A stretch of DNA of 64,000 nucleotides from assembly GCF_021654135.1 (NCBI RefSeq), contig NZ_JAKGSD010000017.1, forward strand, positions 39,706 through 103,705, read 5' to 3'. The first letter of the stretch is position 1. Every line of letters begins with the position of its first letter. Positions 55,764 to 63,827 of this stretch are shown here, piece by piece. Made by a program: the position numbers and the translations under genes. The notes under the pieces were generated by a model. It ran no database searches and had not been told where the DNA came from. It worked only from the letters and a program-made list of their open reading frames with translations. This stretch comes from Amycolatopsis tucumanensis. Lineage in GTDB: Bacteria > Actinomycetota > Actinomycetes > Mycobacteriales > Pseudonocardiaceae.

Positions 55764-56858
55764 TCACCCGTAACTGCGGCCCTTCCAGGCCGCGCCGCGC
55801 CCGCGCCAGTGCCGCACGGCCGAGTCGACGGTCATCAGCAGGTACAGCGTGGCCGTGACGGGCAGCAGCAGCGCCGCGGGCCACGGCTGCCGGTAGTAGC
55901 GCAGCATCGGGACGTAGGTGAGGGTCATCATCAGCCACGCGGCGAGGGCGAGGAGGCGTGCGGGGCCGGCGCCGGCGAGGGTCAGGACCGGGGGCGCGAG
56001 GAACACCAGCGCGAGTCCGAGCACGGTGCCGGCCAGAAGCGCCGGGGAGTGCCGCAGCTGGGTGTAGGCGCTGCGGGCGACCATGTCCCACAGCGAGCGC
56101 AGGGACGGGTACGGGCGGACGCTGCGCACGTCGCCGGCCAGGCCGAGCCAGATCCGGCCCCCGGCGCGTTTGAGCAGCCTGCCGAGGGCGACGTCGTCGA
56201 TCACCGCGTCCCGGATCGCGGCCACTCCCCCGGCCCGCTCCAGCGCGCTGCGCCGGACGAGGCAGCACCCGCCGGCCGCCGCGGCCGTGCGGCCGGGGCC
56301 GTTCACCCGGCGGAACGGGTAGAGCATCGCGAAGAAGTACACGAAAGCGGGAACGACCAGCCGCTCCCAGCCGGTGCGGGTGCGCAGGCGCGCCATCTGG
56401 GACACGAGATCGCGCTCGCCCGCGGCTTCGACCAGCGCGGTGACCGAGTCCGGGCCGTGCGCGATGTCGGCGTCGGTGAACAGCAGGAAGTCCGGCTCGC
56501 CGGCCTGCTCGACGCCGTGGGCGAGCGCCCACAGCTTGCCGGTCCAGCCGGGCGGCCGGTCACCCGGTGCGGTGACGGTGAGCCGGCTCCCGCCCAGGGC
56601 GCGCGCGACCTCGGCTGTGCCGTCGCCGCTGCCGTCGTCGACGAGGATCAGCCGGAGCGGCCCCGGGTAGCGCTGGGCGAGCAGCGCGGGCAGTGTTTCC
56701 GGCAGGATTCCGGCCTCGTCGCGGGCGGGTACGACGACCGCCACGGAGGGCCACGCCGCGGGCGTCCGGCGGGGCGGTAACCGCTGGTCAGTGCACCAGA
56801 ACCGGGTGGCGGCCAGCCACAGCCAGGCCACCACCGCGACCAGGCCGACGATGATCAT
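55764..56858 (-). CDS. HpnB-like membrane glycosyltransferase (family 2)
   Basis: A 364-residue protein with one N-terminal membrane helix (MIIVGLVAVVAWLWLAAT), a GT2 domain (about 45-260: VVVPARDEAG, VDDGSGDGTAEVA, FTDADIAHGPDSV, DDVALGRLLKRAGG) and three or more membrane helices at the end. The arrangement fits hopene-associated glycosyltransferase HpnB, but no other hopanoid genes are near, so it may act on a carotenoid or other lipid. ATG at 56858 has only a weak ribosome site. It diverges from the desaturase gene. Sequence family confident, acceptor unknown. Confidence 0.87.
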   Translation of the reverse strand: MIIVGLVAVVAWLWLAATRFWCTDQRLPPRRTPAAWPSVAVVVPARDEAGILPETLPALLAQRYPGPLRLILVDDGSGDGTAEVARALGGSRLTVTAPGDRPPGWTGKLWALAHGVEQAGEPDFLLFTDADIAHGPDSVTALVEAAGERDLVSQMARLRTRTGWERLVVPAFVYFFAMLYPFRRVNGPGRTAAAAGGCCLVRRSALERAGGVAAIRDAVIDDVALGRLLKRAGGRIWLGLAGDVRSVRPYPSLRSLWDMVARSAYTQLRHSPALLAGTVLGLALVFLAPPVLTLAGAGPARLLALAAWLMMTLTYVPMLRYYRQPWPAALLLPVTATLYLLMTVDSAVRHWRGRGAAWKGRSYG

Positions 56859-57012
56859 GAAGAACAGTTTCCCACCCGGGAATCGTGACGTACCGGATCC
56901 GATGGGGTAAGGTCGTTCTTGTCGGGAGTTTTTCGCAGGCTGGCAACCGGGCCGGTTTCGTTCCCTTCGGTTGGCCCTTCGTGGTTGATCCTCCACGAGA
57001 GAAGTTTCCTTT

Positions 57013-57981
57013 TTGACCTCTCCCACTTCCGTCGTCCCGGACCGGAAGAGCCCCAAGCCGTTGCTGTCGGAACAAGCGTCGATGACCGAGATGGTGGTCA
57101 TCCGGGCGTTCCTGATCATCCCCTTCGTCGCGCTGATCGCGGCCGTTCCCGTGTTCTGGGGCTGGGGACTGAGCTGGCTCGACCTCGCCGTCGCCGCCGC
57201 TTTCTACACGGTGTCCACTTTGGGCATCACGATCGGCTACCACCGCTACTTCACGCACGGTGCGTTCCGCGCGAACCGTCCACTCCGGATCGCGCTGGCG
57301 ATCGCGGGGAGCATGGCCGCGCAGGGACCGGTGATCGGCTGGGTCGCCGACCACCGCCGCCACCACGCGTTCTCCGACCGCGCAGGCGATCCGCACTCGC
57401 CGTGGCTGTTCGGCACCTCGCCTGCCGCACTGGCCAAGGGTTTCTGGCACGCCCACATGGGCTGGCTGTTCGGCCGCGACCGGACCAATGTGGACCGTTT
57501 CGCGCCGGATCTGGCCGCGGACCCCGACATCCGCGCGGTTGACCGGTTGTTCCCGCTCTGGGTTTCGCTGTCCGTGCTGCTGCCGGCGCTGATCGGCGGG
57601 CTGGCCACGATGTCCTGGCAGGGCGCGCTCACCGGGTTCCTGTGGGCGGGTCTGGCGCGGGTTTCGTTCCAGCACCACGTGACCTGGTCGGTGAACTCGA
57701 TCTGCCACATGATCGGCGACCGCCCGTTCGCCAGTCGCGACCGCTCGGCCAACTTCTGGCCGCTGGCGATCCTGTCGATGGGCGAGTCGTGGCACAACTC
57801 CCACCACGCCGACCCGACCTGCGCCCGCCACGGCGTGCGCCGCGGGCAGATCGACGTGTCCGCCCGGGTGATCTGGGCGTTCGAACGTCTCGGCTGGGCC
57901 TGGCAGGTGCGCTGGCCCACCGAGCAACGGCTGGCCCGGCTGGCCGTGAAGTCGTCCGCACCGTCGAAGGGATCGTCATGA
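57013..57981 (+). CDS. Membrane acyl-CoA/fatty-acid desaturase
   Basis: A 322-residue membrane di-iron desaturase. The three histidine boxes are visible: HRYFTH (77-82), HRRHH (about 114-118) and HNSHH (about 261-265), between four membrane helices. It introduces a cis double bond into an acyl chain, usually position 9. The start is TTG 57013 (GAGAGAAG upstream); an ATG at residue 24 is possible but would drop conserved sequence before the first helix. The end overlaps a 67-residue protein gene by 4 bp. A cold-shock gene follows, so membrane fluidity control is a natural link. Confidence 0.92.
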   Translation: MTSPTSVVPDRKSPKPLLSEQASMTEMVVIRAFLIIPFVALIAAVPVFWGWGLSWLDLAVAAAFYTVSTLGITIGYHRYFTHGAFRANRPLRIALAIAGSMAAQGPVIGWVADHRRHHAFSDRAGDPHSPWLFGTSPAALAKGFWHAHMGWLFGRDRTNVDRFAPDLAADPDIRAVDRLFPLWVSLSVLLPALIGGLATMSWQGALTGFLWAGLARVSFQHHVTWSVNSICHMIGDRPFASRDRSANFWPLAILSMGESWHNSHHADPTCARHGVRRGQIDVSARVIWAFERLGWAWQVRWPTEQRLARLAVKSSAPSKGSS

Positions 57982-58181
57982 CCTGGGCTCGCCACGCTTC
58001 CGAACAGCAACCCGAGACCGGCCCGATCGCCGAGGCACGGGCCCGGATGGCGCAGGACGAGGCGATCGCCAACCACCGCGCGGCGCGCACGGTCGCCGAC
58101 CACGCGTTGGACGTCCACGACTGCCGCGAGCTGCTCGACATGCTCGGGCTCACCACGAAGAGCGCGGCCTCCGCGCTCTGA
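57978..58181 (+). CDS. 67-residue helical protein coupled to the desaturase
   Basis: A small helical protein rich in Ala, Arg and Glu: EARARMAQDEAIANHRAARTVADHALDVHDCRELLDMLGL. The ATG overlaps the desaturase stop (ATGA at 57978-57981). No family recognised, no signal peptide. The coupling suggests a stoichiometric partner of the desaturase. Chance overlap of a short frame is possible, but the amino-acid composition is not that of the other frames. Confidence 0.7.
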   Translation: MTWARHASEQQPETGPIAEARARMAQDEAIANHRAARTVADHALDVHDCRELLDMLGLTTKSAASAL

Positions 58182-58210
58182 TTGTTAGAGAAAATATCAA
58201 GGAGAAACAC

Positions 58211-58411
58211 ATGGCACAGGGCACCGTCAAATGGTTCAACGCCGAAAAGGGCTTCGGCTTCATCGCGCAGGAGAGCGGACCGGACGTCTTCGTCCACTAC
58301 TCGGAGATCGACGGCAACGGCTTCCGCAGCCTTGAAGAGAACCAGCAGGTGACCTTCGAGATCACGCAGGGCGCCAAGGGCCCGCAGGCGAGCCGCGTCA
58401 GCATCGTCTGA
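58211..58411 (+). CDS. cspA: Cold-shock protein (CspA family)
   Basis: A 66-residue single cold-shock domain with RNP1-like GFGFIAQE and RNP2-like VFVHYSEI, and the start MAQGTVKWFNAEKG. It binds single-stranded nucleic acid and helps RNA folding or translation. AAGGAG lies 9 bases before the ATG in an AT-rich leader typical of cold-shock genes. It is followed by a clear terminator. It may have its own promoter in the 30 bp behind the 67-residue gene. Confidence 0.97.
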   Translation: MAQGTVKWFNAEKGFGFIAQESGPDVFVHYSEIDGNGFRSLEENQQVTFEITQGAKGPQASRVSIV

Positions 58412-58428
58412 CCCTCGCGCGACTGTTC

Positions 58429-58462
58429 AACGGGCCGGTTCCCCACGGGGGACCGGCCCGTT
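58429..58462 (+). terminator. Terminator of the cold-shock gene
   Basis: AACGGGCCGGTTCCCC and GGGGGACCGGCCCGTT form a 16-bp stem with one mismatch and a 2-base loop. It lies 18 bp after the stop. Confidence 0.85.
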
Positions 58463-58780
58463 GCCGTTCGCGGGCACTCAGAACGAACCAGCGCCGCCTG
58501 GCAACCCCGCGCGCGGCCAGGCAGGCGTACCCACCCGCGCGCCGCGAGGGGAGCCACCTGCTGCCACACCCGCAACCCGCCCCGGCGGATGCAGCCACCA
58601 GCGCGCCGCAGCCCATCCACTCGCCCGCGCAAACTGGCCACCCGTTGCCGCATCCCACGCCGCGCGGCTCGGCAGGCGCACCAGTCTCCGGCACGCTGCT
58701 TGCGCAGCACCGCCCGCCGCACGGCCCACCCCACCGCCCGGCTCAGCAGCCCGCCTCCAGCGGGCTCACCGCCCCTACCG
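58463..58780. other. 318-bp gene-free C-rich stretch
   Basis: It lies between the terminator of the cold-shock gene and the end of the ROK gene. Frames across it have no start or codon signal I trust. It contains no repeat of the arrays described above. Confidence 0.5.
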
Positions 58781-60037
58781 TCAGGCGGCCGTCAGGTCCG
58801 GCAGCCCGGCCGGTGTGCCGGCGTCGATCCACCTCGCCAGGCGGTCGCGCGTGAACAGCTCGTCCAGCACCATGAACGCGGCGCCCACCACCCCGGCCTG
58901 GTCGCCCAGCGACGAGCGCACGATGCGCAGGTCCCGCGTCGCCAGTGGCAGGGACCGTCCGTAGATCACCTCGCGGATCGTGGCGAGCAGGTGGTCGCCC
59001 GCGCCGGCCACGCCACCGCCGATCAGCAGCAGCGACGGGTTGAAGAAGCTCACCAGCATCGCCAGCTGGTCGCCGATCAGCCGTCCCGCGCGCTGGATCA
59101 GCTCCAGCGCCGCGCGGTCGCCGTTCTGCGCCGCCCACGCCACGTCTTCCGCCGTGACCACGCCGTTCTCCGCGAGACGCTCGGCCAGGATGGGGCTGCC
59201 GCCATCCTTCGCCGCGGCCTCGCCGTCCCTGGCCAGCGCGGCGCCGCCGGCAAGCGCTTCCAGGCAGCCGACGTTGCCGCACCGGCACACGACCGAGGTG
59301 TCGGCTCGCGCCGCCGTGTGCCCGATGTCGCCGGCGCACCCCTGGCTGCCCCGGTGCAGGTGGCCGCCGGAGATGAGCCCGGCGCCGATCCCGGTGCCGA
59401 TCTTGACGTAGAGGTAGTCCCGCGCCCCGGCCGCCGCGCCCGCCCGGAACTCGCCGAGCGTCATCGCGTTCACCTCGTTGTCCACCCACACCGGCGCGTT
59501 GTGCCGCCGGGCGAAGTGGTCGCGCACCGGGTAGCCGTCCCAGCCCGGCATGATCGGCGGGGCGCTGGGCCGCCCGGTGGCGAACTCGACCGGCCCGGGC
59601 AGCCCGATGCCCACACCCCACACCTGGGCGTCCGGCCGGCCGGCCAGCAGGTCGTCGAAGAGGGCGCCGACCTGGGCGAGCACGGGTTCCGGCCCGCGGG
59701 CGACGTCGGAGGCCTCGGTGCGCTGCGCGAGCAGGTTCCCGGCGAGGTCGGTAAGCCCGGCGCTGATGCTGGTCGCGCCCAGCTCGGCGGTGAGGATCAC
59801 CCCGGCGCCGGAGCGGAACCGCAGCTCCCGCGGCGCGCGCCCGCCGCTGGAGGGCCCCAGCTCGCCGTCCTCCAGCAGCCCGGCGCGCATCAGGTGGCCG
59901 ACGCGCTGGCTGATGACGGTCCGCCCGAGGCCCGACCGCCTGCCCAGCTCCGGCCGGGTCCGCGCGGCGCCGGAGCGCACCAGGTCGAGCACCAGGACCA
60001 GATCGTCGAGCTGGTCGGACGGGATGGTTGCGGTCAC
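58781..60037 (-). CDS. ROK-family regulator/sugar kinase-like protein
   Basis: A 418-residue ROK protein: N-terminal winged helix (about 15-75; RTRPELGRRSGLGRTVISQRV), then an actin-like ATPase/sugar domain with VGIGLPGPVEFATG, IGTGIGAGLI (about 220) and the zinc motif CRCGNVGCLE (about 250-260). With the helix-turn-helix it acts as a transcription regulator that responds to a sugar or its phosphate. It follows the Gfo/Idh/MocA gene by 49 bp on the same strand, so it controls or accompanies sugar/inositol-like oxidation. A free ATG at 60037. Confidence 0.92.
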   Translation of the reverse strand: MTATIPSDQLDDLVLVLDLVRSGAARTRPELGRRSGLGRTVISQRVGHLMRAGLLEDGELGPSSGGRAPRELRFRSGAGVILTAELGATSISAGLTDLAGNLLAQRTEASDVARGPEPVLAQVGALFDDLLAGRPDAQVWGVGIGLPGPVEFATGRPSAPPIMPGWDGYPVRDHFARRHNAPVWVDNEVNAMTLGEFRAGAAAGARDYLYVKIGTGIGAGLISGGHLHRGSQGCAGDIGHTAARADTSVVCRCGNVGCLEALAGGAALARDGEAAAKDGGSPILAERLAENGVVTAEDVAWAAQNGDRAALELIQRAGRLIGDQLAMLVSFFNPSLLLIGGGVAGAGDHLLATIREVIYGRSLPLATRDLRIVRSSLGDQAGVVGAAFMVLDELFTRDRLARWIDAGTPAGLPDLTAA

Positions 60038-60086
60038 GGGGGTCCCTTCGCTCGCACTACCCGGAAATTCGTACCAGGCCCGGCGC

Positions 60087-61157
60087 TCAGCCGGGCGTGA
60101 CCTCCACCCAGTCGCGGCGGGCGGCGGAGTTCAGGACCGCCTCGGTGATGGCCGTCGCGCGGGCGCCGTCGGCCAGCGTCGGGAGGCCGTCGGGCTTTTC
60201 GCCGCGCATCGCGGCGTAGGCGTCGGCGATGAAGCCGGTGAAGGAGTCCAGGTAGCCCTGCGGGTGGCCGGCCGGGACGAGGTTGCGGGAGGTCGCGTCG
60301 GCGCCGAGGGCGGGGTCGCCGCGGTGCAGGATCCGCGTCTCCTCGCGCCCGCCCATCCACAGGACCTCCGGATCCTGCTGGTCGAACGCGTACTCGGTGT
60401 CCGGCGTGTCGATCCGCAGCTGCAGCTGGTTGCGCCGCCCCGGCGAGATCTGGCTGATCACCGCCGACCCGAACACGCCCTGCTCGGTCTCGAACTGCAG
60501 CAGCGCCGCGTCCTCGGTGTCGACCTCGACGCCCGCCCGCACCGGCACGACCCGCGGCAGCACCGCGTGCACCCGCGCGATCCGCTGGCCAGTGACGAAC
60601 TCCGCCAGATCGCACCAGTGCACCCCGATGTCGCCGAACGCGCGCGACGGCCCGCCGAGCCCGGACTGCACGCGCCAGTTCGTGTCGCTGTCGCGGGAGA
60701 GCCAGTCCTGCAGGTAGACGCCGTGGATCAGCCGGACCGGCCCGCCGCGCACGCGGTCCCGCACCTCGCGCACCACCGGGTAGAAGCGGTAGGCGAACGG
60801 GACGGCGACCACCCGGTCGGTGTCCCGCCACCGCCGCACGAGGTCGGCGACCTCGGCGCTGCTGGTGCCGACCGGCTTCTCCAGCACGACGTGCTTGCCC
60901 GCGTCGAGCGCGATGCGGGTCAGCGGCGCGTGCAGGGCGTTCGGGGTGCAGATGTGGACGACGTCGATGTCCGGGGCGGCCGCCAGCTCCTCGGCGCTGT
61001 CGACGGCGGTTCGCGCGCCCAGCTCCGCCGCGGCTTCGCGGGAGCGGGCGGGCGTGGACGCCGCCACCGCGGCCAGGTCCTGCCCCAGCGTGTGCACCGC
61101 ACGGGCGTGCACGGCTCCGATGAACCCGGCGCCGATGATCCCGGCCCGCAACGGCAT
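60087..61157 (-). CDS. Gfo/Idh/MocA-family oxidoreductase
   Basis: A 356-residue NAD(P)-dependent sugar-type dehydrogenase. Rossmann loop AGIIGAGFIGAVHARAV (about 5-20), the family's EKPVG (about 95) with catalytic Lys, and a C-terminal beta sheet domain. It oxidises a sugar, inositol or related alcohol. GGGAGAAG precedes ATG 61157. It is the first gene of a two-gene operon with the ROK regulator. The upstream AT-richer region (61160-61240) probably holds promoter and regulator site. Substrate unknown. Confidence 0.9.
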   Translation of the reverse strand: MPLRAGIIGAGFIGAVHARAVHTLGQDLAAVAASTPARSREAAAELGARTAVDSAEELAAAPDIDVVHICTPNALHAPLTRIALDAGKHVVLEKPVGTSSAEVADLVRRWRDTDRVVAVPFAYRFYPVVREVRDRVRGGPVRLIHGVYLQDWLSRDSDTNWRVQSGLGGPSRAFGDIGVHWCDLAEFVTGQRIARVHAVLPRVVPVRAGVEVDTEDAALLQFETEQGVFGSAVISQISPGRRNQLQLRIDTPDTEYAFDQQDPEVLWMGGREETRILHRGDPALGADATSRNLVPAGHPQGYLDSFTGFIADAYAAMRGEKPDGLPTLADGARATAITEAVLNSAARRDWVEVTPG

Positions 61158-61520
61158 GCTCACTTCTCCCCCTGTCGACAGGTCTTCTGCACTACTGAAA
61201 TCATCTAATGCATACCGTGAACAAAAGTCAAGCCGCAAAAAGGGGCGTCGTCCTCGACCAGCCTGGGGGTCACTGGGAGAACGACGCCTCCACCATCATA
61301 GCCGCTTCCCGGCGGGGCGTGCAGGGTGAACGGATCCGGACACGAAGAAGGCCGGCGAGCCCCCAGGCCCCGCCGGCCGCGCATCCGCTTCAGCGGATGA
61401 CGTGGGCCAGAATAGGGGCTGGACACCTCGGTTTGTCAACGGCTCCTGGCTGACTCAGAATGGCTGCCGACCACCGGCCGTCCGCCAAGGCGGACGATCC
61501 CTTCGAGCACGAGGAACTCC
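61158..61520. other. 363-bp intergenic stretch with three stem-loops and a promoter
   Basis: It lies between the divergent Gfo/Idh/MocA gene and the XRE-type regulator gene. Inverted repeats are GGCGTCGT/ACGACGCC (61244-61251, 61281-61288), GGCCGGCG/CGCCGGCC (61350-61378) and CATCCGCT-TC-AGCGGATG (61382-61399). A short frame here (61208-61453) has no family or convincing start. Function of the hairpins is unknown; a structured leader RNA is possible but I recognise no riboswitch. Confidence 0.45.
61433..61461 (+). promoter_or_regulatory. Promoter of the XRE-type regulator operon
   Basis: TTGTCA (61433-61438), 17-bp spacer and CAGAAT (61456-61461). It lies 60 bp before the ATG at 61521. Confidence 0.55.
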
Positions 61521-61967
61521 ATGGACCAGGGCGGGCAGGAGGGCGGCTCACTCGCCGCCAAGATCACGCACCTGATCACCACCCTCTACCCCGAGGGCAG
61601 GCCCGGGTACGCGAAGCTCGCGGCGCAGATCCGCGAGCGCACGGGGGCGACGCTGTCGAGCACCTACCTGTGGGAGCTGGCCAGCGGCCGCAAGCGCAAC
61701 CTGACGCAGGACACGCTGGGCACGCTCGCCGCGTTCTTCGGCGTGCCCGCGGAGTACTTCCTGGACGACGCGGTGACCTCCCGCGTCGACGCCCAGCTCG
61801 AGCTGGCGCAGGCGCTGCGCAACCACAAGGTCCGGTCCATCGCGCTGCGCGCGGACGGGCTGTCCGACGATACCCTGGACGCGCTGCTGGCCATGGTCAC
61901 CGAGGCCCGCAAGATCGAGCGGCTCGGGCCGCCTGCCGAGCAGCCGGAGGACGAGCCGGGCGCGTAG
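61521..61967 (+). CDS. XRE-family helix-turn-helix regulator
   Basis: A 148-residue regulator. The helix-turn-helix covers residues about 25-75: YAKLAAQIRERTGATLSSTY, LWELASGRKRNLTQDTLGTLA and FGVPAEYFLDD. A helical tail (90-148) may be the dimer or partner interface. The GGAA-type site before the start (GAGGAACTCC) suits ATG 61521. It is the first of three plus-strand genes (regulator, zinc peptidase, membrane protein). In related sets the peptidase cleaves the regulator or a partner on stimulus. Confidence 0.9.
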   Translation: MDQGGQEGGSLAAKITHLITTLYPEGRPGYAKLAAQIRERTGATLSSTYLWELASGRKRNLTQDTLGTLAAFFGVPAEYFLDDAVTSRVDAQLELAQALRNHKVRSIALRADGLSDDTLDALLAMVTEARKIERLGPPAEQPEDEPGA

Positions 61968-62026
61968 ACCGGGCAGGCGCCGCGCCGGCTCGCGGACGAC
62001 GCGCGAGCGGAGGTGACGGCAGCGCG

Positions 62027-62533
62027 ATGGTGACGCGACGCGACCTGCGACGGTGCCAGGCCCTGGTGGCCGACCTGCCGCTGCCCCAGCCGTTTTCGGT
62101 GCCCGCGCTGGTGGACGCCCTCGCGGCGCGGCGCGGCCGCCCGATCCACGTGCGCACGCTGCCGCCCGGGTCCGGCGGGTCGGCGTGCGGGGCGTGGATC
62201 CGGCTGGCGACGGCGGACGTGATCTACGTCGAGGAGAAGACGAGCCGGGTGCACCGCGACCACATCGTGCTGCACGAGATCGGCCACCTGCTGTGCGACC
62301 ACAGCGGCACCGGCGGCGGGGCGCACCCGTTGGCGCGGGTGCTGCCGGACCTGTCGCCGGACCTGATCGAGCGGCTGCTGACCCGCACCGGGTACACCAC
62401 GGAGGAGGAACAGGAGGCCGAGCTGGTCGCGAGCCTCATCCGGACCGCCGCGCAGGCCCGCGCGACCTGGACGACGACCGGAGCACTCCGCGAGTTCGAA
62501 ACGGCGCTCGGCCTGCGCGGGACGTGGGAGTGA
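62027..62533 (+). CDS. ImmA/IrrE-like HEIGH metallopeptidase
   Basis: A 168-residue protein. It has the zinc peptidase motif HEIGH (83-87) preceded by HRDHIVL and followed by acidic residues, with EEEQEAELVASLIRTAAQA supplying the probable third zinc ligand. Proteins of the ImmA/IrrE type cut or inactivate XRE repressors in response to a signal. It lies 59 bp after the XRE-type gene, so an intramolecular repressor-protease pair is likely. ATG 62027 is the first in frame after GGAGG; GTG next to it is possible. Target site not known. Confidence 0.88.
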   Translation: MVTRRDLRRCQALVADLPLPQPFSVPALVDALAARRGRPIHVRTLPPGSGGSACGAWIRLATADVIYVEEKTSRVHRDHIVLHEIGHLLCDHSGTGGGAHPLARVLPDLSPDLIERLLTRTGYTTEEEQEAELVASLIRTAAQARATWTTTGALREFETALGLRGTWE

Positions 62534-62711
62534 CCGGCGCGCGGCCGAGGCCGGTGGGCGCAGGCGGTGTGCTGCGCGGAATCGCCCGGCGCCCGACGGT
62601 TCCGGCAAGCGTGTCTGGCGCCGCGGCAGGTCGCGCTACCAGCAACCGCGCCGGTCCCAGCACCGCACCGGATCCGCGCCACTGCCCCGCGCCACGCCGT
62701 GGAGGCCATCC

Positions 62712-63827
62712 GTGAACCCGGCCGTCCTGCAGAGCGCGAGCACCGACCTCCTCGTCGCGGGCACCACGCTCCTCTGGGTGGCGCTGCTGATCCGCGCCCC
62801 GGCCGCCCGGCGCTCGCCTCCGCGGCGGCGCATGCTCATCGCGATCGCCAGCCTCGCCACCTCGATCACGGTCGCCCTCGATCCGGTCACCGGCCTGGTC
62901 AACCGCGCGCTCCGGCTCGGCGACACGTGCGGCATCGTGGTCAACGTCTGGGGTGTGGTCAGCTCCGCGCTCATCCTCGACTTCGTCCTCGCCGCCGCCT
63001 CCCGCCGCCGCCCGCTGCTGGTCTACGGCGCCGCCGCGCTGGTGAGCGCCGCCTTGCTGCTGCTCAACACCGGCGCCACCGCGGCGGCCTGCGTCACCCA
63101 GGCGGACGCGCCGTGGTTCGACCTGTTCTGGCTGCTGCTCTGCCTCGCGCACGTGCTGGGCACCGGCCCCGCCGCGGTCCTGTGCGCCCGCTACGGCCGC
63201 CGCGCCACGACCCGTCCCCTGCGTGCCGGCCTGTACGTGCTCGCCACCGGCTTCGCGTCCTCGACCGTCTTCTGGGGCCTGGTCGCGCCCGCCTACCTGG
63301 TCACGCGTTCACCGTGGGTGGCCGCGACGTTCCCGCTCAACGTCGCGGTCACCGCGTGGGTGATGGCGCTGGGCACGGCCCTGCCGCAACTGCTGCGGCT
63401 GCACCGGTCCGTGCACGACCGCCGCACCCTGCGCAGGCTGGAACCGTTGTGGCGGCGGCTGGTCGCGGCGGTGCCGCAGGTCCACCTGCCGGAGAACGGC
63501 CGCTGGGCCAGCGACCTGCGGCTGTACCGCCGGGTCATCGAGATCCGCGACGCGGTCCTGGTCCTGCGCGACTACGTCGCCCCGGCCACGCTCGCGGCGG
63601 CCCGCGCGCACGCCGGCTCCGAAGCCCTCGCCACGGCCTGCTGGCTCCCGCTGGCCGAAGCTGCCAAACGACGCGGCGCGCACCCGCGCACGGCGCCCCC
63701 GCCGGGCGAGGACTGCTCGGGCGACGAGTGGGCCGACGAGGTCGGCTTCGCGCTCACCCTCGCCGAGCACCAGGACTCCGCTCTGGTCCGGTCCTTCCGG
63801 CCGGACGCCGAGCTCACTCAGCGGTAG
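62712..63827 (+). CDS. MAB_1171c-family seven-helix membrane protein (DUF6545-type C-terminus)
   Basis: A 371-residue protein with about seven N-terminal membrane helices (residues 8-230: LLVAGTTLLWVALLI, ITVALDPVTGLVN, VVNVWGVVSSALIL and others) and a soluble C-terminal domain (about 235-371) with RLEPLWRRLVAAVPQVHL and RLYRRVIEIRDAVLVLRDYV. Members of this family usually stand next to XRE regulators and HEIGH peptidases in actinomycetes. It is often called a putative transporter, but the layout is more like a receptor. GTG start 62712 lies 178 bp after the peptidase gene, in a spacer without a gene. Its end overlaps the convergent deaminase by 10 bp. Confidence 0.88.
   Translation: MNPAVLQSASTDLLVAGTTLLWVALLIRAPAARRSPPRRRMLIAIASLATSITVALDPVTGLVNRALRLGDTCGIVVNVWGVVSSALILDFVLAAASRRRPLLVYGAAALVSAALLLLNTGATAAACVTQADAPWFDLFWLLLCLAHVLGTGPAAVLCARYGRRATTRPLRAGLYVLATGFASSTVFWGLVAPAYLVTRSPWVAATFPLNVAVTAWVMALGTALPQLLRLHRSVHDRRTLRRLEPLWRRLVAAVPQVHLPENGRWASDLRLYRRVIEIRDAVLVLRDYVAPATLAAARAHAGSEALATACWLPLAEAAKRRGAHPRTAPPPGEDCSGDEWADEVGFALTLAEHQDSALVRSFRPDAELTQR

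Noticed and set aside
61244..61290. Riboswitch
   Set aside because: The pairing is there but no known riboswitch core could be matched by eye.
61208..61453. 81-codon plus-strand frame before the XRE-type gene
   Set aside because: No family, no ribosome site, and it runs through hairpins and the promoter.
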